Source: Sarcocystis neurona
Taxonomy: Eukaryota; Apicomplexa; Conoidasida; Eucoccidiorida; Sarcocystidae
DNA: 64,000 bases
Assembly: GCA_000727475.1 (NCBI GenBank)
Contig: KL647312.1
Coordinates: 620,001 to 684,000, forward strand
Reading direction: 5' to 3'
The notes beneath the pieces are model-generated. The model searched no databases and was not told where the DNA came from. It saw nothing but the letters and a program-made list of their open reading frames with translations. Of the stretch, positions 21,301-36,300 are shown piece after piece (position 1 is the first letter of the stretch; each line of letters begins with the position of its first letter). A program made the position numbers and the translations under genes.

Positions 21301-24300
21301 AGTTCTTACGAGCTTCAGGATACCCTGTCGCAAGTGTAGCAGCTGTTCCAGGGCTTCTTCAGGCGCGAGGGATTGTGGTCGCCACACACGTGGATTGGTT
21401 GCTGCCTCTTTCGTGAGCCACTGCAGCAATACTTGGTACGTCTGTACGTGCTTCTTGCAGCCTATGTCCCAGAGTATAGTGCTCATACAATCTAGCGATC
21501 GCTGCTGCAGTCGCGTCAGAGCAGCGGCAGCCGTTGCTGCCACAGTTACGGAAGGTGAGCTTGTCACCCGTGAGGATGACAAGCTTCTGAAAAGAGCTGC
21601 TGCTTCAGATTCTGCGACATGGTTGATGGAGTATAGCCCCAGTGCAGCATCCTCTGTTCCTGTTCTTGATTCCTCAAGTGTTTCCGCTGCAAATGGAGTC
21701 GAGCGTCGACCACTCCCACCAACAGCCGCAGTCTCGTTGTGGTCGCCCGCCGGGGCACTGCTACCAGCTGAAGCCCTCCTGTTCACGCCAAGAAGCTCTA
21801 CTAGTTGGCGCAGCATCACATCAAATTGGACGGGCCAGTGAGCTAGGACGCTTCGCAACAGAAGATCGTCCTCTCCCACGTTCAACTCTACCTCCATCTC
21901 TACGCTCCCCACATCGAGAAAATGCATCTCATCGGCTTTTTTCTGCAGTAGCTGCTCCGGCCACGCCGCCGGAGGTGCACCGCACCACGGTACCTCAAGT
22001 TCGCACGAGAACCGGTACCGACGATGCTCCTCCTGCGACGTGTTCTGTCGTGTCAGGTGAAAATACTCAAGGGATGGATCGCGTGGGGCAGCAGCTTCGA
22101 AAGGGCTTGCCATTTGATGGTAGCAACTACGCAGGCGCTGGTCGCACAGTGCGTCCCACATCCCCGTGCCCCCGCACTGGATAGGTCCAAACTGATCTGC
22201 TGCGAGAAAAAGGAGCGGCGAGCATGCGCTCCAGGTCGTTGTCGCAGCGACGGTTCTTGCTGTGGGTTTTGCTTCTGGTGTAGACCCAGCTAATTCTGCA
22301 GCATCTGCTGTCACGCTGCCACTTATTACCTTGTGGACGTTTGCCAGAACTCTGCGTGCACGTGACACGACCTTGAATTTGTGTGCTGCACATCCAGCAC
22401 GCTGGTTATTGTTGACAGATTGTGTTTCCAAGCAATTTCGCTGCGGGCTCTGTTTGGGTTCAGACTGCTGCTGGCGCGTCACCTGTAGAGGTCGCGGCTT
22501 GTGGTACTTCGTAATACCATCAAAGAAAAAGGCTGCAGAGCCGTACGCACGAGTCACCGCAGCAGCAGCAGCACCAGCAAGTTCCGGCGTCACAAACAGT
22601 AGGGGCCCAGTAGTCCACGATGCAGCAGGAGTCCAAGTGAGGCCCGCTTTACCGTTTATTTGTCTGAATAACATCAGCTGCTGTGCGAGACGTCGATGCC
22701 ACGGAACGTCTTCCTGTATGTAGCAGTTGCCCGTAGTTCTGGTCGACTCCGTGCAGCAGCAGCAATGCGGATCACTGTCGTACTTGGAACAGAGTATCGG
22801 ACTACTGCATTCCCTGGCGCAGCTACAGGCTGCACCAGCGGCAAAGCAGCTCGCCGCTCTTGCTGAAAGCCACGGCAGCCGCCTCCGATGCGTCTGCACA
22901 TCTGCTCTATGCGCTTGTTGCAGATGAGAATACCCAGAATCCGAAGGGTTCCCAACATCTGTTGCTGTTATGGCAGCTGCAACCTCCGGAGGAGAGAATA
23001 GGCGCAAAGCAACACTCACGGCAGCGCTGAAACCCACAAGCAGGCAGCCCAGATGCTCGTTTAGCTTAGCTGCGGTCTGCGACCAAGACGGAAGCAGTAA
23101 CATCAGCACGTCCAGTGCAGTTACAAGGGCGCGTATTAGCTGAACGCTGCTGCCGCTTGACAGCTGGAAACACGCCGCGGCTGCAAAGTTCCCAGCGGCA
23201 GCAGTTGCGTTCGCAAGAAGAGAATGAGTCAGACCTCCCAAAGAGTTGCTTGCAGGAGAGGACGCGGCAACACTAGCAAAAGACGATCGTGGTAAAGCTG
23301 ACATAGGAGGCCAGCAGCAGCCCAGTGCGCCTTGAGCTGCACCTCTAGAGTCACCTCGCTCACTATCGTTGCCGCGTGCACTGCTCACGACGCTGCGGGG
23401 GTCCGCGTTGCCTGTCTGGGGGACTACAAGGGTTGACGTGGCTGCAGAGCGTCTGCTTGCAGACCCTACTAGAAGCGGCGAACGCACGGAAAATCTCTCG
23501 GAAGGCCGCAGTTCCACAAGTCCTCCTGCAGTTTCGGGCGTCGGCGCATTGCAGGGGGTAGGGACTAAATACGGATGCACCTGCACAGGCGGACCAGGGG
23601 GCGCAAAAGATACACGTGGGAGATTCTGCGCGCGCGGTTGCAGCTGCCGTGCCCGCTGCCGGTGCTGCTGTTGCTTCCGTGCCTGCTGACTTTGCAGCTG
23701 GAGCCGGTGCTGCTGTTGATACAACAAGCACGTTCGAGGGAGCCTCTTTATGATGACAGAAGCAGGTGCGGCATGTGCCCGTGACTGCGAGTGGTGCGAA
23801 GTCTCATGTAGCAAGTCGTGAAGACGTCGTCGCTCCTGCCGCTGCTGCCGCTGCTTTCGTCTGATAAGGTGTCGGCGTTGCTGCTTCTCCAGGACCAGCA
23901 GGCACTCCAAGTGCTCTTCGAAATTGTGACGCACCACGAACATTAGATCGAAGAGAACTGTCTGCAGTTGCTGGCTTTCAACTGCTAGCGCAGCTTGAGC
24001 GTGCACGCTATCGAGCGACTGCTGCATCCGCTGAAGTCTGCGCTTGCGTTCTTCCACGTAAACTGCTCCAGCGGATTCTCCTGCGATGATCTGCTGCAGT
24101 GCCCTACAGCTGCTGCGAACAGCAAGTCGCTGCAGTCGGATGCTTCTGTCGCTGCGGCACGCGCTGTTCTCCGGTAACAACAAAACGCTCCGTCTATTTT
24201 GAGAGTACTGCAAGAACAGCAGGTCCCTCTCCTGTTCTTCCTCGGATGCACTCTGGAAAGATACATCTAGTGCCGCGTCACTGGCGTCACTTCGTGATGC

Positions 24301-27300
24301 GCTTGCTGCTGCGGACAGCCTAGAGTCCGCTGGCTGACCAACACCTATGTCATCAAGACGAATATCTGCTTCTGGAGGCTTCGCTTCTGGATGGGCACCC
24401 GGCCCTCCCGGACGTTCACTTTCGTCGTCATCATCTGCTTCTTCAAGTGAAACGGACGAAGAAGACGTATAAAAATCTTCCGATGCATCGTGTACACTAA
24501 CGAGAGGCTGCTGGTACGCGTACGGCAGCCTGTGATAGTGCCTCGAGAGCTCTTCTTCTGGCATAGCGTCAAGTGCAGAATAAATGGCGCTCGCAGTGAT
24601 GCCTGCGGCGCCGGCATCAGTCACGCGCATCATTAACGGCCTCACACGCGCCAGAAGTAGCTCGCAGAGAACACGGCGCAGCAAGCCGGCTGAGACAAGA
24701 CCACGAATGCTTCCACCAACTTCGAATGGCGGGCTGGTGATACTGTTTACGGAGTTATGAAGCTGCATGCAGGGGACAATTGAGTCTTTCCGAACAAGGT
24801 GCCGGCAGCTTCTGGCCTCCGAATACGAAGGCAGTAGCCCGTTCGAAACTGCACTGCTTCGTGCTTCGAGGTGTTTGTGGGTCGCCTCAGACTGTCTCCG
24901 TCGTCCCCCGCACAGACTGTTGTTGCTGCTGACGCGAAAAATGTTGTCCCCCTTGTTTCTGGTCTTTCTGTATCTGAGACGATTAACTCTTTTTTTGCTG
25001 TTGCTGTCGGCTCCACGCACACCTATGTCACTAAGCCGTTCCGGACATTCGCATGAGTTCCTCCCAAAAACGTTCTGCAGCGAACGCATTAGCTGCCGAG
25101 CTTCGTACGTCGCTCCCAGGTCCCAACGTTCACCATCGATTTCGACAGCCGTGAGATCCGCAGAGACTCCCAGTATCATGCTTGTCTCGGGGAATTCCGC
25201 CTGAGAGGGCACGGGAGAGTCGCCGGCCCTGCTGTTGCTTCTGAGGCTGTAACTGCATCTGCTCTTCTTGGTTGAGCTGTTGTCGCTGCTTGAAGCATTG
25301 CTACTGCAGTTCTTCATCGTGGTCATCGCCGCTGGTCCATTTGGGATCCCAGAAGCAGATGCTCCCGTACCTCCGGCCACTGCATAATCTGATGCCGCTT
25401 TTCCTCCTAGTTCAATTGACGAAGACTTCCGCTGCGCTGCTGCGCAGCGAGCAGGGACATTGGGCGGCGGCACTGCCAGTGCGACCACGGCTACGCAGTT
25501 GGCGAGGAGGCCAAACCACTTTCCAGAGAGTGGTGTACCTGTCGGTGCTGGCCCTGTGCGAACAAGCGTATTTTTGGAGCTGTGTGATACTGCGTCGCCT
25601 TTGTCGTCAGAGGTGCATTTGTTGCTCGTGCTATGCACGGGGCTGGTGCAACAGCTGCTGTTTGTGGTGCTTTGCCGACTGCTGCTGCATTTGCTGCAGC
25701 TGCAGCTGCAGGTGGTGTCATCCCCACGGAGAACCATCCAGTTGACTAGCACTTCAGTGACTGCGCGTGACGCGTGTCTGGCCATCCCGCAGAACCTCCT
25801 GTGGCTGCAAGCATCTCCGCCGCTGCAACAGCAAACTTGCTTCGCCGCTTCTAGCGCGCCAGCACATGTCTGCACGCTTGTGCCGCCTTGCTGCAGCCGA
25901 CCGTCTTCTGCTTCTGTTTCTCTATCTGTGTGTCTAATCTCACGGCCGTTCCCAACACTATCTTCGGCGTCAGTTGGTCGCTCTGCAGCGGGATGCGGGC
26001 TGGCGGTATCACAGCTGGCGCTAGTGCCGCTGCTGAGGGTGTTGCTAGTGATGTCGTTGTCTCTACTGGAATCTTTACCGTTTTCGCCCCGGTGGCTCTG
26101 CAGGTGAATGCTGCTGTTCGCTTCTTTGCTGTTGGGCGTGTCAATTAGAAGCAAATCTAGAGGTCGCATTCCCCCACTATTTCGTACTGTGGGATCGGCG
26201 CCAAGGCGCAGCAGCAGGGCCGTCATCTCAGCGTAGTCGCACTTTTGACGGGAGCAGCTCCCTTGCCTTCTGAGCTCCTCAGAAAGCAAGAGCAGCAGCT
26301 CCGGTTCATGATCCAGCAGCAGGGTAGGGTCTGTGGCTCCGTGCGTGTCAGGGTCGCCTATCTTATGAGAAGCGCAACAGTAGCCGGCCTGGATCGGTGT
26401 GGTTGTCCCGACGGAGTCACTATCATACATTCCGCAAGTGCCACCCGTGCCACCCGTGGTGACACGACCTCTGCTGTTCATGCTGCTGTCTCGGCTGCAG
26501 CTCTCGGTCCTTTCAAGCTCTCTCACCTTCAGAGCTACACGATGGAGAGCCGTGTTGCCCGCCGCATCTGTCATATTGACGTCAGCGGTGTACATACACG
26601 CCAGCCTAGACACAAGCAACAACTGTCCTTCCTCTGCTGCTGTCATCAGCGGAGTTCGTCCTCGCGATGGCTGCTGTTGCAGTTGCCTCCATAACTTACA
26701 CTCGTTACTTAAGAGCTGGTCACGTTGTCTTTCCATCCTTTCCAGATAACAAGTCACGGATGACCATTCTGCGGTCAATGCCTCACGGCGTCCCACGGCA
26801 GGAGAAGCATCCTGCACAGCATCTTCCATACACCTATCACGAATCACTGCAACGGCAGCAGCCAAACCTACTGCTTCAAGAGCGTGACGTAGAATTAGGG
26901 CAGCGTCATTGGGAACGCAGGCAACTCCCGAGTAGCCCTCGGCAGCAGAACACCCACAAAGACAAGCAAAAGCTTCCCCAGAGCGCGAGGTACTACCGCG
27001 CGAGATATGCGAAAGTCCGTTCGGATTCGCTCCACCGTAGTCAATCAACAGTCGAACGCAGGCAGCGCTACCGCTTCTTACTGCAAGCGTTAACGGCGTC
27101 TCCATGGCGTCTTCTCCGAAAGAAGAATTGACCGGGTGCACGAGAAGCGTCTGCTCTGCTGCTTTTGTAGCTGCTACTACAGCGGTTGAGGCTGCTGCCA
27201 CTGCGCGTGCCGTCGTGGAGAATGCTCCCGTCCGCCGGAGAAGTGTCGAAGCTCCTGGTGGTGAGAGTGGTGGTCCTGTTGATGAGAGTCCCGTCGCTGA

Positions 27301-30300
27301 GTGCGGGGATGCTTCTGTTGTGGCTGCTTCGATCGTTGTTGCGATTTCATTTGACGCCTCTTTTGTTGAGGACGTTTGCTTCGGTGTTGATGCTTGAGAT
27401 GGTGCACGAAGTTCTACTTTCGGCAACACTCTGGCCAGCCCTGGCGTCACTACTGGATCCTGTTGCTGCTCATACAGCTGCTGCGTCAGCTGCGAGTGAC
27501 TCCTGATGGTCACGTCACCAGCGGCAAGCGGCACAAGAGCAACTGCTGGTGTCGTCGCCTCCCCCGTTGCAGCTGCTTCGTGCGCTCCTGAAGCTATTTT
27601 CGTTTCTGAGTCCTCTGCCGCGGCTGATGATTCAGCTGCTCCTGCTGCCGCCCCTGCCGCTGCTTCTTGTGTGCCTGCTATTGTGTGTGTCGCCGTGTCT
27701 GTTGCTGTTTTTTCGGTTGTTGCAAGCTGCAGTGCGCTACACTCTGCAGCTCCAGCCGCTGCGTCCCCGGCTTGTGCAGCAGCGTAAAGTAAAGCAAAAG
27801 GAGCTCCGAAGGGGTACGTCACGGTATCCGCTGGGTGGAGCAGATCAGGGTATTGGTGCAACAAGCAAGCGAGAAGGCGGCAGTCACCTCTCACAACAGC
27901 GCAATACAACATGTTCACCGCATAGGTAAGCGGGGACGCACCCTCGAACGTTTCTGGCTCTTCGTTCCGCAAATTTGCTGATGGTGTTGTGGCGGCGTGA
28001 GAGGGGTGATGGTGTCTTTGTGTCGGCCGATTGCCCAGGCGCAGCCACGTTGCAGCGATTATTGCGGAGGCTCCCCGTTCTGCACTACAATGCAGCTGGC
28101 CCACTGATTCTTTTGAACAGATTGGTTTGATCCCCCTTTGGAAATATGCTTGGCTCTGCGTGTTTGCCCACCACGCTGGTCTTCCGCAAAAGCGGCTACG
28201 GCCTGGCAGTGCCCTGCCGTCTGCACGGCCGCCGAACAAGTCCCTCCCACTAAAGAGCACACTGTTGCTGCTGGAGCATCCACAACCGTTTTCGCAGCAG
28301 CTGAAGTTCCTGTTTCCGGTACTGATATCTCGAGGTGGTGCTTCGTTGTTGGTCGTGTTGCTACGCGAAGGCACGCTACTGGTGTCACAATCGAAATCGA
28401 AGCGGTCGGCAGCGCACAAGAGGTCTATTCCAGGCCTGCTTGATTGGCAGCTGCTTCCTCCGTTGCAACCTCGGCAGCAGCACGTCACGCTGTTGTTGAT
28501 AGTCGCACATTCACTCATGCCCGCGCATCCACAGTTGACCCCACTCTGCACGCCGCGAGATGTTGCAGTGTTCTCCGACACGCTGGTTCTACTTCCGGCC
28601 CATGCGCGCCTGCTGCGCCTGATGCTGTCCTCGCAGGACCCGGGCGGCCTGGTACAGTCGTTGTTGCTGCTGCTTCGTGTGCAGGAAAGAGTCGCAGGTT
28701 TGTGACTACGTATCGCATTGCACCTGCGGTTGGTTTCGAGCAGATGCTGCCGTCGTCTGCGGCCGGCCATGGTGTAAAAGTTGTTGAAGTCAAAGACGAA
28801 CTGCAACGCGTCGTTCTTAAAGAAGAGCAACGCTGGCTGCAGCGGGTCAAATTCAAAGCTTACTGTGTCTCCGTCGCCGAAAGAGGCCCCACACGGCACC
28901 TGCGCCTCCTGCCAGCTGCAGCCTGCCGTTGTTGCTGCTGTTGCTGCTCGCGCTGCGTCTGCAGCAGCTCCTTCAGTCGCGTCAGCTTCTCTTTCTGCCA
29001 AACGGAGGCGACGGCGAGCAACCCGACTCTCTTCAGAGAAAAGTTCTCTCTTCAACCGCTCTGTTCGCAGTTTCTGCTCTTGCTGCTTTTCATAGAGCAC
29101 AAGCGCTTTACGTTGGAGATCCGCGTGCCGCTCCTGGTCGGCGAAAAAGCTTGCCACCTCCACAGCTGTGGGAATCATCCACGGGCACAGAAAACGACCG
29201 TCGCTGAGCCACAAAAAACGGCAGCAGCCCCAGATCACTCCCACTGCGGAGGGACCTGCTGGTGTAACGTTAAGGGCGCTAGTCTCACCCAGGGTGGTGC
29301 ATGAACCATTCGTCAATACACCACCACAACGCGCGGTGGCATCAGTAGCTATAGCTGAACCTGTTTCGGTGAAAAAACTGTTGCCGCCGAATCGTACGGA
29401 GCAGCGGAACGGCAGAGCCGGCTGTACTGTCTTCGTCGGAGCTGTTATCCATGGGGCCGTCAAAACCGACGGGCAGCCCGCGATTCCCACCATCCCTGGA
29501 ACCGTTGCGAACGGATGATCAGTGCTGCTGATTTGTTTATGAGCAGCACCAACAGCAGCCGCTGGACGATCGACACACCCTGCAGCGGCAGTGCTCTTGG
29601 CAACCGGCGCCCGAGTCTCAGCAGAAGCAAGCAGGCTAGGAGCTGACGTAGTGGCAACAGCACCAGGAGCTGTACCAGCAGCAGGGGAAGGAGCGCACAC
29701 GAGTGCGCAGGATGCGCTAGCATCAACACAATTGTGCTCTGCAGAACACGAGACAGCAACCTTGGCAGCGACCGCACACGCCGTACCAGCAGCAGAACCA
29801 CTTGACTCGGTGCGCTGCCCATGCTGCCCTGCCTCCTCTACTGCCCTGGGCACTACCCCACGTGCATCCGGGGGACCGCTGCCTGCTCCACGTACAGAGG
29901 CGAAGGTGGACGCTGGAGGCGCAGGCACATCTTGCAGGGTGGCAGCACTGGATAAAGTAGTGCCGTGCATCGTGGAGCGCGAAGTCGGCGCAGCGTCAGG
30001 GCCTGACTCCGGCCGCAGGCACGATCTATTAACATAGCTGCAACTGCTGCTGCCGAACAGCCAAGGTGCCCACCAGTAATAGAAGGGATGTGCCAGGTGC
30101 GGACCAGCGTGCCCACCTGTCAGTTGGTGTCCTCCCACGCCATCGTTTACCCACGGACCACAGGGGAGAAGCAACTCTGCAGATTCGGGCTGCAGCAGGC
30201 GATATCCCTCTTCAGCCCCAGCGCAAGCGCAGTTGTCCTCCTTTGAGGAGTTCACGGTGCTGCTGGGAGTTTCGACGTCAACGCAGTTGCTTCTGTCAGT

Positions 30301-33300
30301 CCCCCTGCCGGTGCTTTTCAAAAGTGTCTTCCAAGAACAAGCAGTCGGGATGCCTCCCCGAAAGCGCATGTCCAGGGATAAGAGGACGCACATCGGCTTC
30401 CACGTGGTGAAACCCGCTTGTTGTTCTGTGGCAATCCTCTCATCGAGAAAGTCGGCCTCAGAATTTAGTTCTCCGGACGCTGGCACTGACGTTGACCCTC
30501 CTGCTAATGCCAGCCTCGTTTCTGCGGCTGCCGGCAATGCTGGAATTGCTGCCTTGTACGATGCTGCCTCTTTGACACTCTTGTGCATGGGGCTCTTATA
30601 AGTAGAAGACACAAGGCTTGCGTCTCCATGGAGTGGCTCGCCGCAACTTCCAGCGGATGGTAGCGATAGATTTACTGTAGAAACTGCAGTGGATTCAGCA
30701 GGCGGTTGCCGCAGCAAAGGGTTTTGCCATTTGGATTGATTCATAGTTTTGTCACCACAGGAGCCACTTTTGCGAGCAGTGCCTTGTAGCCAGTTGCAAT
30801 CGGCGTTGTTCCAGCTGGAGAGGTCGATGCCACCTCTGTTGTCCTTGCGTCGGTTCGCCTCTACGCTGCCCGTTGGTACTAAACTAAGTATTGGAGGGCT
30901 TGGGCAGCGAGATACTTCCAGCGAGGCATGTGAACCACTAGCAGTAGCAAGACGTGAAGCGGCACTGCGACCACCACTGGCTAGAGAGCACTGAGAGGCA
31001 CTCGTGATACGTTTTGTCGAACGGAGAGTTCCCGCAGAAGGCGAGAGCCGTTGAACCCGCCGTCCAGTGGAAACTACTGTGTCGCCCATCTTGTACACAA
31101 CAACATCCTTTAGAGCGTCGCTCCAAATAAAACTGGCGGGAATAGGCTGGCCATTCAAAAGTCCAACATCAAGAAGTTGTACTGCTGTCGTGCAGCTCCG
31201 CTTCCGAGTGCAGCTTCCGCTACTATACTTAGTGTGTCCCCGATGCAGGGATCCTGGCGCACGGGAGAGAGGCAATGCCCAACGGATATGGCGCAGAATT
31301 GGAGGCGGTTCGAAACGGTAGAACACGCGCGACAGAGGAACGCGTATGCTTCTACTGTTGCTAAAGTTGCTGTCGAAAGTGCCCCGCCCGCACGACAACA
31401 CATCAGTGGCCACAGCCTTCACCAGCCAGGGAACAACCTGCGCACAGCGGTCCACCACTCCTAACTGCGGCTGCTGTTGTTCTGGTGTGTCGCGTGCCCC
31501 TGTGAAAAGCACGCTGCTACTTACTACAGAAGAGCTGCTGGAATGTTCTTCTTGACCTCTAGCTCTATGTCCCCCTTCGTCGGGGTTTTCTTCGCAGTTG
31601 CAATTGAGCCGTATCAGCAGCTGAAGGCCGGACCAGAGAGACTGGCTGGCGTGACCCGCTACTGTGGACGCTTTCGTTCTCGCGTCTGCAACGGTTGTCG
31701 AATCTGGTGGAAGCACCGAGTTCGCAATAGTAGGTCGCACTACAACGGTTTCAGCGTCCGTTGATGGTGGAGAGTACAGCGTCTCTGGGTGTCCGTCTCG
31801 GCTGCGTAAATCAGCTGGAGCTCGTGCTATGGTTGTGGCAGCTGAAACAACAGGCGCTACTCCGCTGACGTCAGGAGGTGTTGTACGTGCTTGTGGCAGA
31901 GTGTCCCTTGAACGTGCCTCCCCTCCCCCTGCTGCGCCTCGTAGCCACGCATGTCGTGCTTGAACGTCGGTTACCCTTTTCGTAAATATATCCACCGGCA
32001 GTCCTGCTGCAGCCCCTGCTTGAGTAGTGTGTACTGCTTCAGACGTTGTCTCTAGGAGGAGTGTTGGTCCCATTGCGGCGGTGCTCACGGATTTGCTTTC
32101 GGCGGAGTTTGACAAGATTGGATCCATCTGAAGGCGTTCCGTGAGCGCTGCTGTGCCGAGCGCCGTTTGTGTGCCTGCGTACGATGTGTCAGGGACTTCG
32201 TCGGTGACTACCGGAGTTATATGCGTTGCTGCGGCTGTAGGCGCTTTAGCAGTCACCCCGTGTGGATCGGCTCCTTCGACCGCTGTGCGGTAGCGTCGGC
32301 CGGGCGTTACAGCCACCCTGCTCCCGGTAGATGGCTCGCGCGGCATTCTAGACACATCAACGCTTGCTGCAGCAGCGAAAGAAGATCCAGGGCGACTGGA
32401 CACAAGCGACATGGGTGAAACAGCTGCAAAGGTGCCCGAATCGATAGCAGGTGCCGTCACACTAGATTCGACAGCAGGTCCTGGACTGAATGAAACTTGC
32501 TCTTTGCGAATGACAACCACCGGAAGGAGCTTCGAGCTAGAAAGCGGTAGACGTGCAGAAGTGGTGAAGCAAAACGAGGTACACAAAGAAGCGCACGCAC
32601 TGGACGCACGTGCGGGCAGCACGGACCATGTAATGACACGGCCCTTTGTCGTCAGAAGAACCTGTGCCCCTTCGTCCCTGCTGCTGTCGCGAGACCCGCT
32701 TGACGGAGCGCTGCTGGGTTTACTGCGGCTGTAATCGGGTCTTTCGCTGTTGCGAATGCTCGAAATATTCGTGCTTCCTGCGCTTGTACTTCTACAGCTG
32801 CTAGCGTGAGCGCATCTCGTGTTGCTATTTCCGGTGACGTTATGAAGCACAAGCCCACCATGTAGTTTGCCAGTGCCCAGCTGCATCAGCGCCGCTCCTG
32901 AAAATCCATCCCACGTTTTGGTGTTCAGCTGCAGCAAATCCTTCTGTGAAGAAATTGCAACTACACCGACGAAGACACGAGCGAGTGCTGCTTTTGCCTG
33001 CTGCTGCTCCTCGGTCCTTCTCCCCTTCTGCTTCAAGTGACCTGTGCGTCGGTCCCCGAATCGTTCCTCGAGTTCCTGCCTGTGTCCGTGCTGCTGGTGC
33101 TGACTTTGTAGCAGCGGTGCAGGCTGCTGACTCTGCTGCTGTAACTCTGATAAAGGTAATTCTTGCTGGGACTGCTGCAGATATCGGAGGTGGTTTTGCG
33201 ACTTCTGACGTGGCTGCATTCCCTGTGACTGTTGCCGGGGCTGCTGATTAGCGTGCGGCTGCTGCTGGCGCTCACTCGTGGAGAATCTGTGGCCAGATAC

Positions 33301-36300
33301 AGGTAGCACGGATAAGAAAAAGCAACACCAGCTGGACGAGGTACCGCACACCAGAGGCTTGCAGCCGCATGCGTAGGAAACGGCTGAGGCAGGCGCGTGC
33401 AAATCCTCCACAACTATAGCTCCCATGCAGTACTTCAGATGTTGCGCGTACAAGCACGGTGAAAGTGGAACTCTTCCAGCCTCTGTAGCCCCACTTGGAG
33501 TAGATGTTTTAGCTGTACAACTAGCGAAGAGAGGAGCTAGCTCATTACACTTGGCCGTTGTCGTAGGAGCACCGTGGCCCGCTGCAATCCGGTCTTCATA
33601 ATTCACAGTACGCACAGCGAGTTCCGCTGCGGTGCACGTTGCTGCTGCTCGACCTTCCACGCTTGTCTCCGCTGCTGGGGCTGCATAAGACTGCTGCCCC
33701 TCCTGGTTTACTGCTTCAAGATCATCTACCAGCGCCGTGATGGCCGCGCCGCTCCCACCACTCCTGAAGTGAGAGAGAGCGCGAGCCCAGCCGAAGCAAC
33801 TTCTGCTTGCTGCCGCTGCATCCGAAAAAGATAATTCAGCTACCACGCGCATGAAGTGCTCGTCAGCAGCAATCACCAACTTCGGCGTCTGCCGCAGCGA
33901 CACCCCACATGCAAGCGCCCACGCTAACCGACACTCCAGTGAGAGTGCAGCAGCACCATCAATAGAGGGGGGATCGGTTGTTGCCGTGTCATACGCAGCT
34001 CCCATAGCAGCCGAAGAATTGGCTGCAGAATACCGCAGGGCCCTCGACGTTGGTCCGGATGCGCCTCCACCTGGTCCAGCATCACCAGTTGAACCATTAG
34101 CTTTAGTGGCATCGTGGAGTGCACGGTATTGAGCTGCACGAGCATCCACATCGCTCACCGTCCTGCCTGAGCGGAAATCCCCTATGCAAGCAGCAACGCC
34201 AAAAGCGCTCTCGTCAGCAGAGCGGGCAGAATCACGTATATTGGAGGAAGAAACATCGATGGAGTCGTGGAGAGGCGGAGTCCGCGTGCTGGAGTGGCTG
34301 CCGTTACGATCGACACGCGTTGTGCGTGCAGGTACATGAGGGTCAGGAGCACCACCTGGCCTGAAAGCAACAGCAACCTGCAGTCCTGCTGCAGCACAGT
34401 GGTTGAAACATGATTTCGAAGATGTGGAGAGGCAGGAGCTGCAATGACATCTGATCGCCGTAGACCCATCAACGCTGCTCAAAGTTCCCACTCTACGAAT
34501 GCGGAACGACGGTAGTAGGGTGGCAGGTGGCCGGAAGTTACGGAACGATAGTGTAATGCCTGCCGCAGTGAAAGGCGCCTCCACGCAGCTCACACCTTCA
34601 GTTACTCGGACGTAGCCTCGCAGGGACGATGGTTCGGGCAGCTCGCAGACCTCTCGCCACAAAGCAGCAGGAAACACAGAACAGGTCTGTTCCTGCTGCT
34701 GCCTTCTAGAAGCTGCTGGGCCCCTGTCCGCTCCAGCAGCAGCAACGCATGGAGCGTCCCTGGTGGTGAAGTCCACACAAGCGTCCCCTGTATGTGGAAG
34801 TGTGTGGCTTCCATTCGGGCGTCCATGCGGCACACCATGTAAAAACGACTGCAGCACGCCCTGGTGTTCCTCCTCCCCGTCGGCGCCCGTAGATTCTCCA
34901 CGTTGCGGCTGACGCTGCGGCAGCTGACGCACCCCCTGCGGTTCTCGCTGTCTACCGCATGTTTTCAAGGCTGCTGCAGCAATAGCGCAGGCACGAGACC
35001 CTCTTCCTTCCGTGCCGGTTAACGGTCCTGCATAGTCCTGTTGAACGTCCCCTTTTCCTCTTTCAGCGGGAGGGCCATCGGCATTCTCGACCGTACGTAC
35101 TGCAGCACTAGTCGACCGTGGCGTTCCAGCCTCATTTATGGAAGAATAGGAGCGAGGTCGCTCTGCAGGCATCGAAAACACCCAGGACCTGCAGGTATCT
35201 ATGGCCAGACGTCTGCTGACCGCGAGATAATCAATCAATGCGCTGAAGGCATCACACGCACTGCCAGTTGCTTTGTAATGCAGGTGCTGCACACCTGTCG
35301 TAACACTTGCTGGAAATGAATGATCCAAGCCGCGCCCCACACTCGACTCCAATTGCGTTCGTTCAAGCTGTAGTTTCCACTGCCTCCAAAATCGTAGCTC
35401 CTCTAGGTGCTTGGTTGGTCGTTGCGGGACATGTTGTTGTGCTGAGGGCTGCAGGGCCGCGGGCGGAGACGTCAATGGCATACCCGGAGCGTCGTCGCAG
35501 TCGTCTCCATTTGCAAAATCTACTGTTGCGGTGCGAGCAGCCAGACTAGAAGCAGCCAGTAAGTGAAGTAAGGTGGCACACCTGCTGCGGTGTCGCTGCT
35601 GCTCCTCTTGACAAGGGTTGTCGCCATCTTGCCATACTGTGAAGCAGTCCAGCGCCGAAGGTGTCCAGCCGCCCCGCCGCTGCAGCACGTTCATAACCGA
35701 TGAGCCACAGAAAGTGGTACAGTCTAGATACGTCTGCAGCAGCTCCTGAAGCAACAATAGCCGCTGCTGTGGCAAGTCACTCTCCAACAACGACACCACG
35801 TTTTCGGCCCCCGGCTTCGTGGCCGTGTCACCATCGCTAACACCTGCGAATTTCAGCGCGTGACGCCTGGAGGGGTATCGGCACCTGTTTCCACGAGCAA
35901 GGACCCCTTCTGCATTGTCGTCCTTGTCGCTGTCGCTGCTGCTGCTGTTTCTGCTGCTGAAGTTGTCGTACGGTCTACAATTGAAGCTGCTCTCAGTGCT
36001 GCTCCTCCCTGTGTCTTCGTGCTGGATCCTGTACTCCTCTGTCAACCTGCGGTTCTTCGTGCATTCAGACGCGCACGGACATTCCGAGCTGGAACAAGGA
36101 AGTCGTTCGACTCTACAGCTGTCGCCGGCTGCTGCATCCAGCAAGAATATTTTTCTTCCGTTGCTTCCCCGCCACGAGCTGTGTTTATCTGGGTCAATTT
36201 GAAGCCTTCCTCTGCTTGGTTGGTGCAGGGTCGGCCGCCTAACCGGACTCGCATAGTCTGGTACCTGCTCTTCCATTCCAAGCTGCTGGACCTCGATGGC

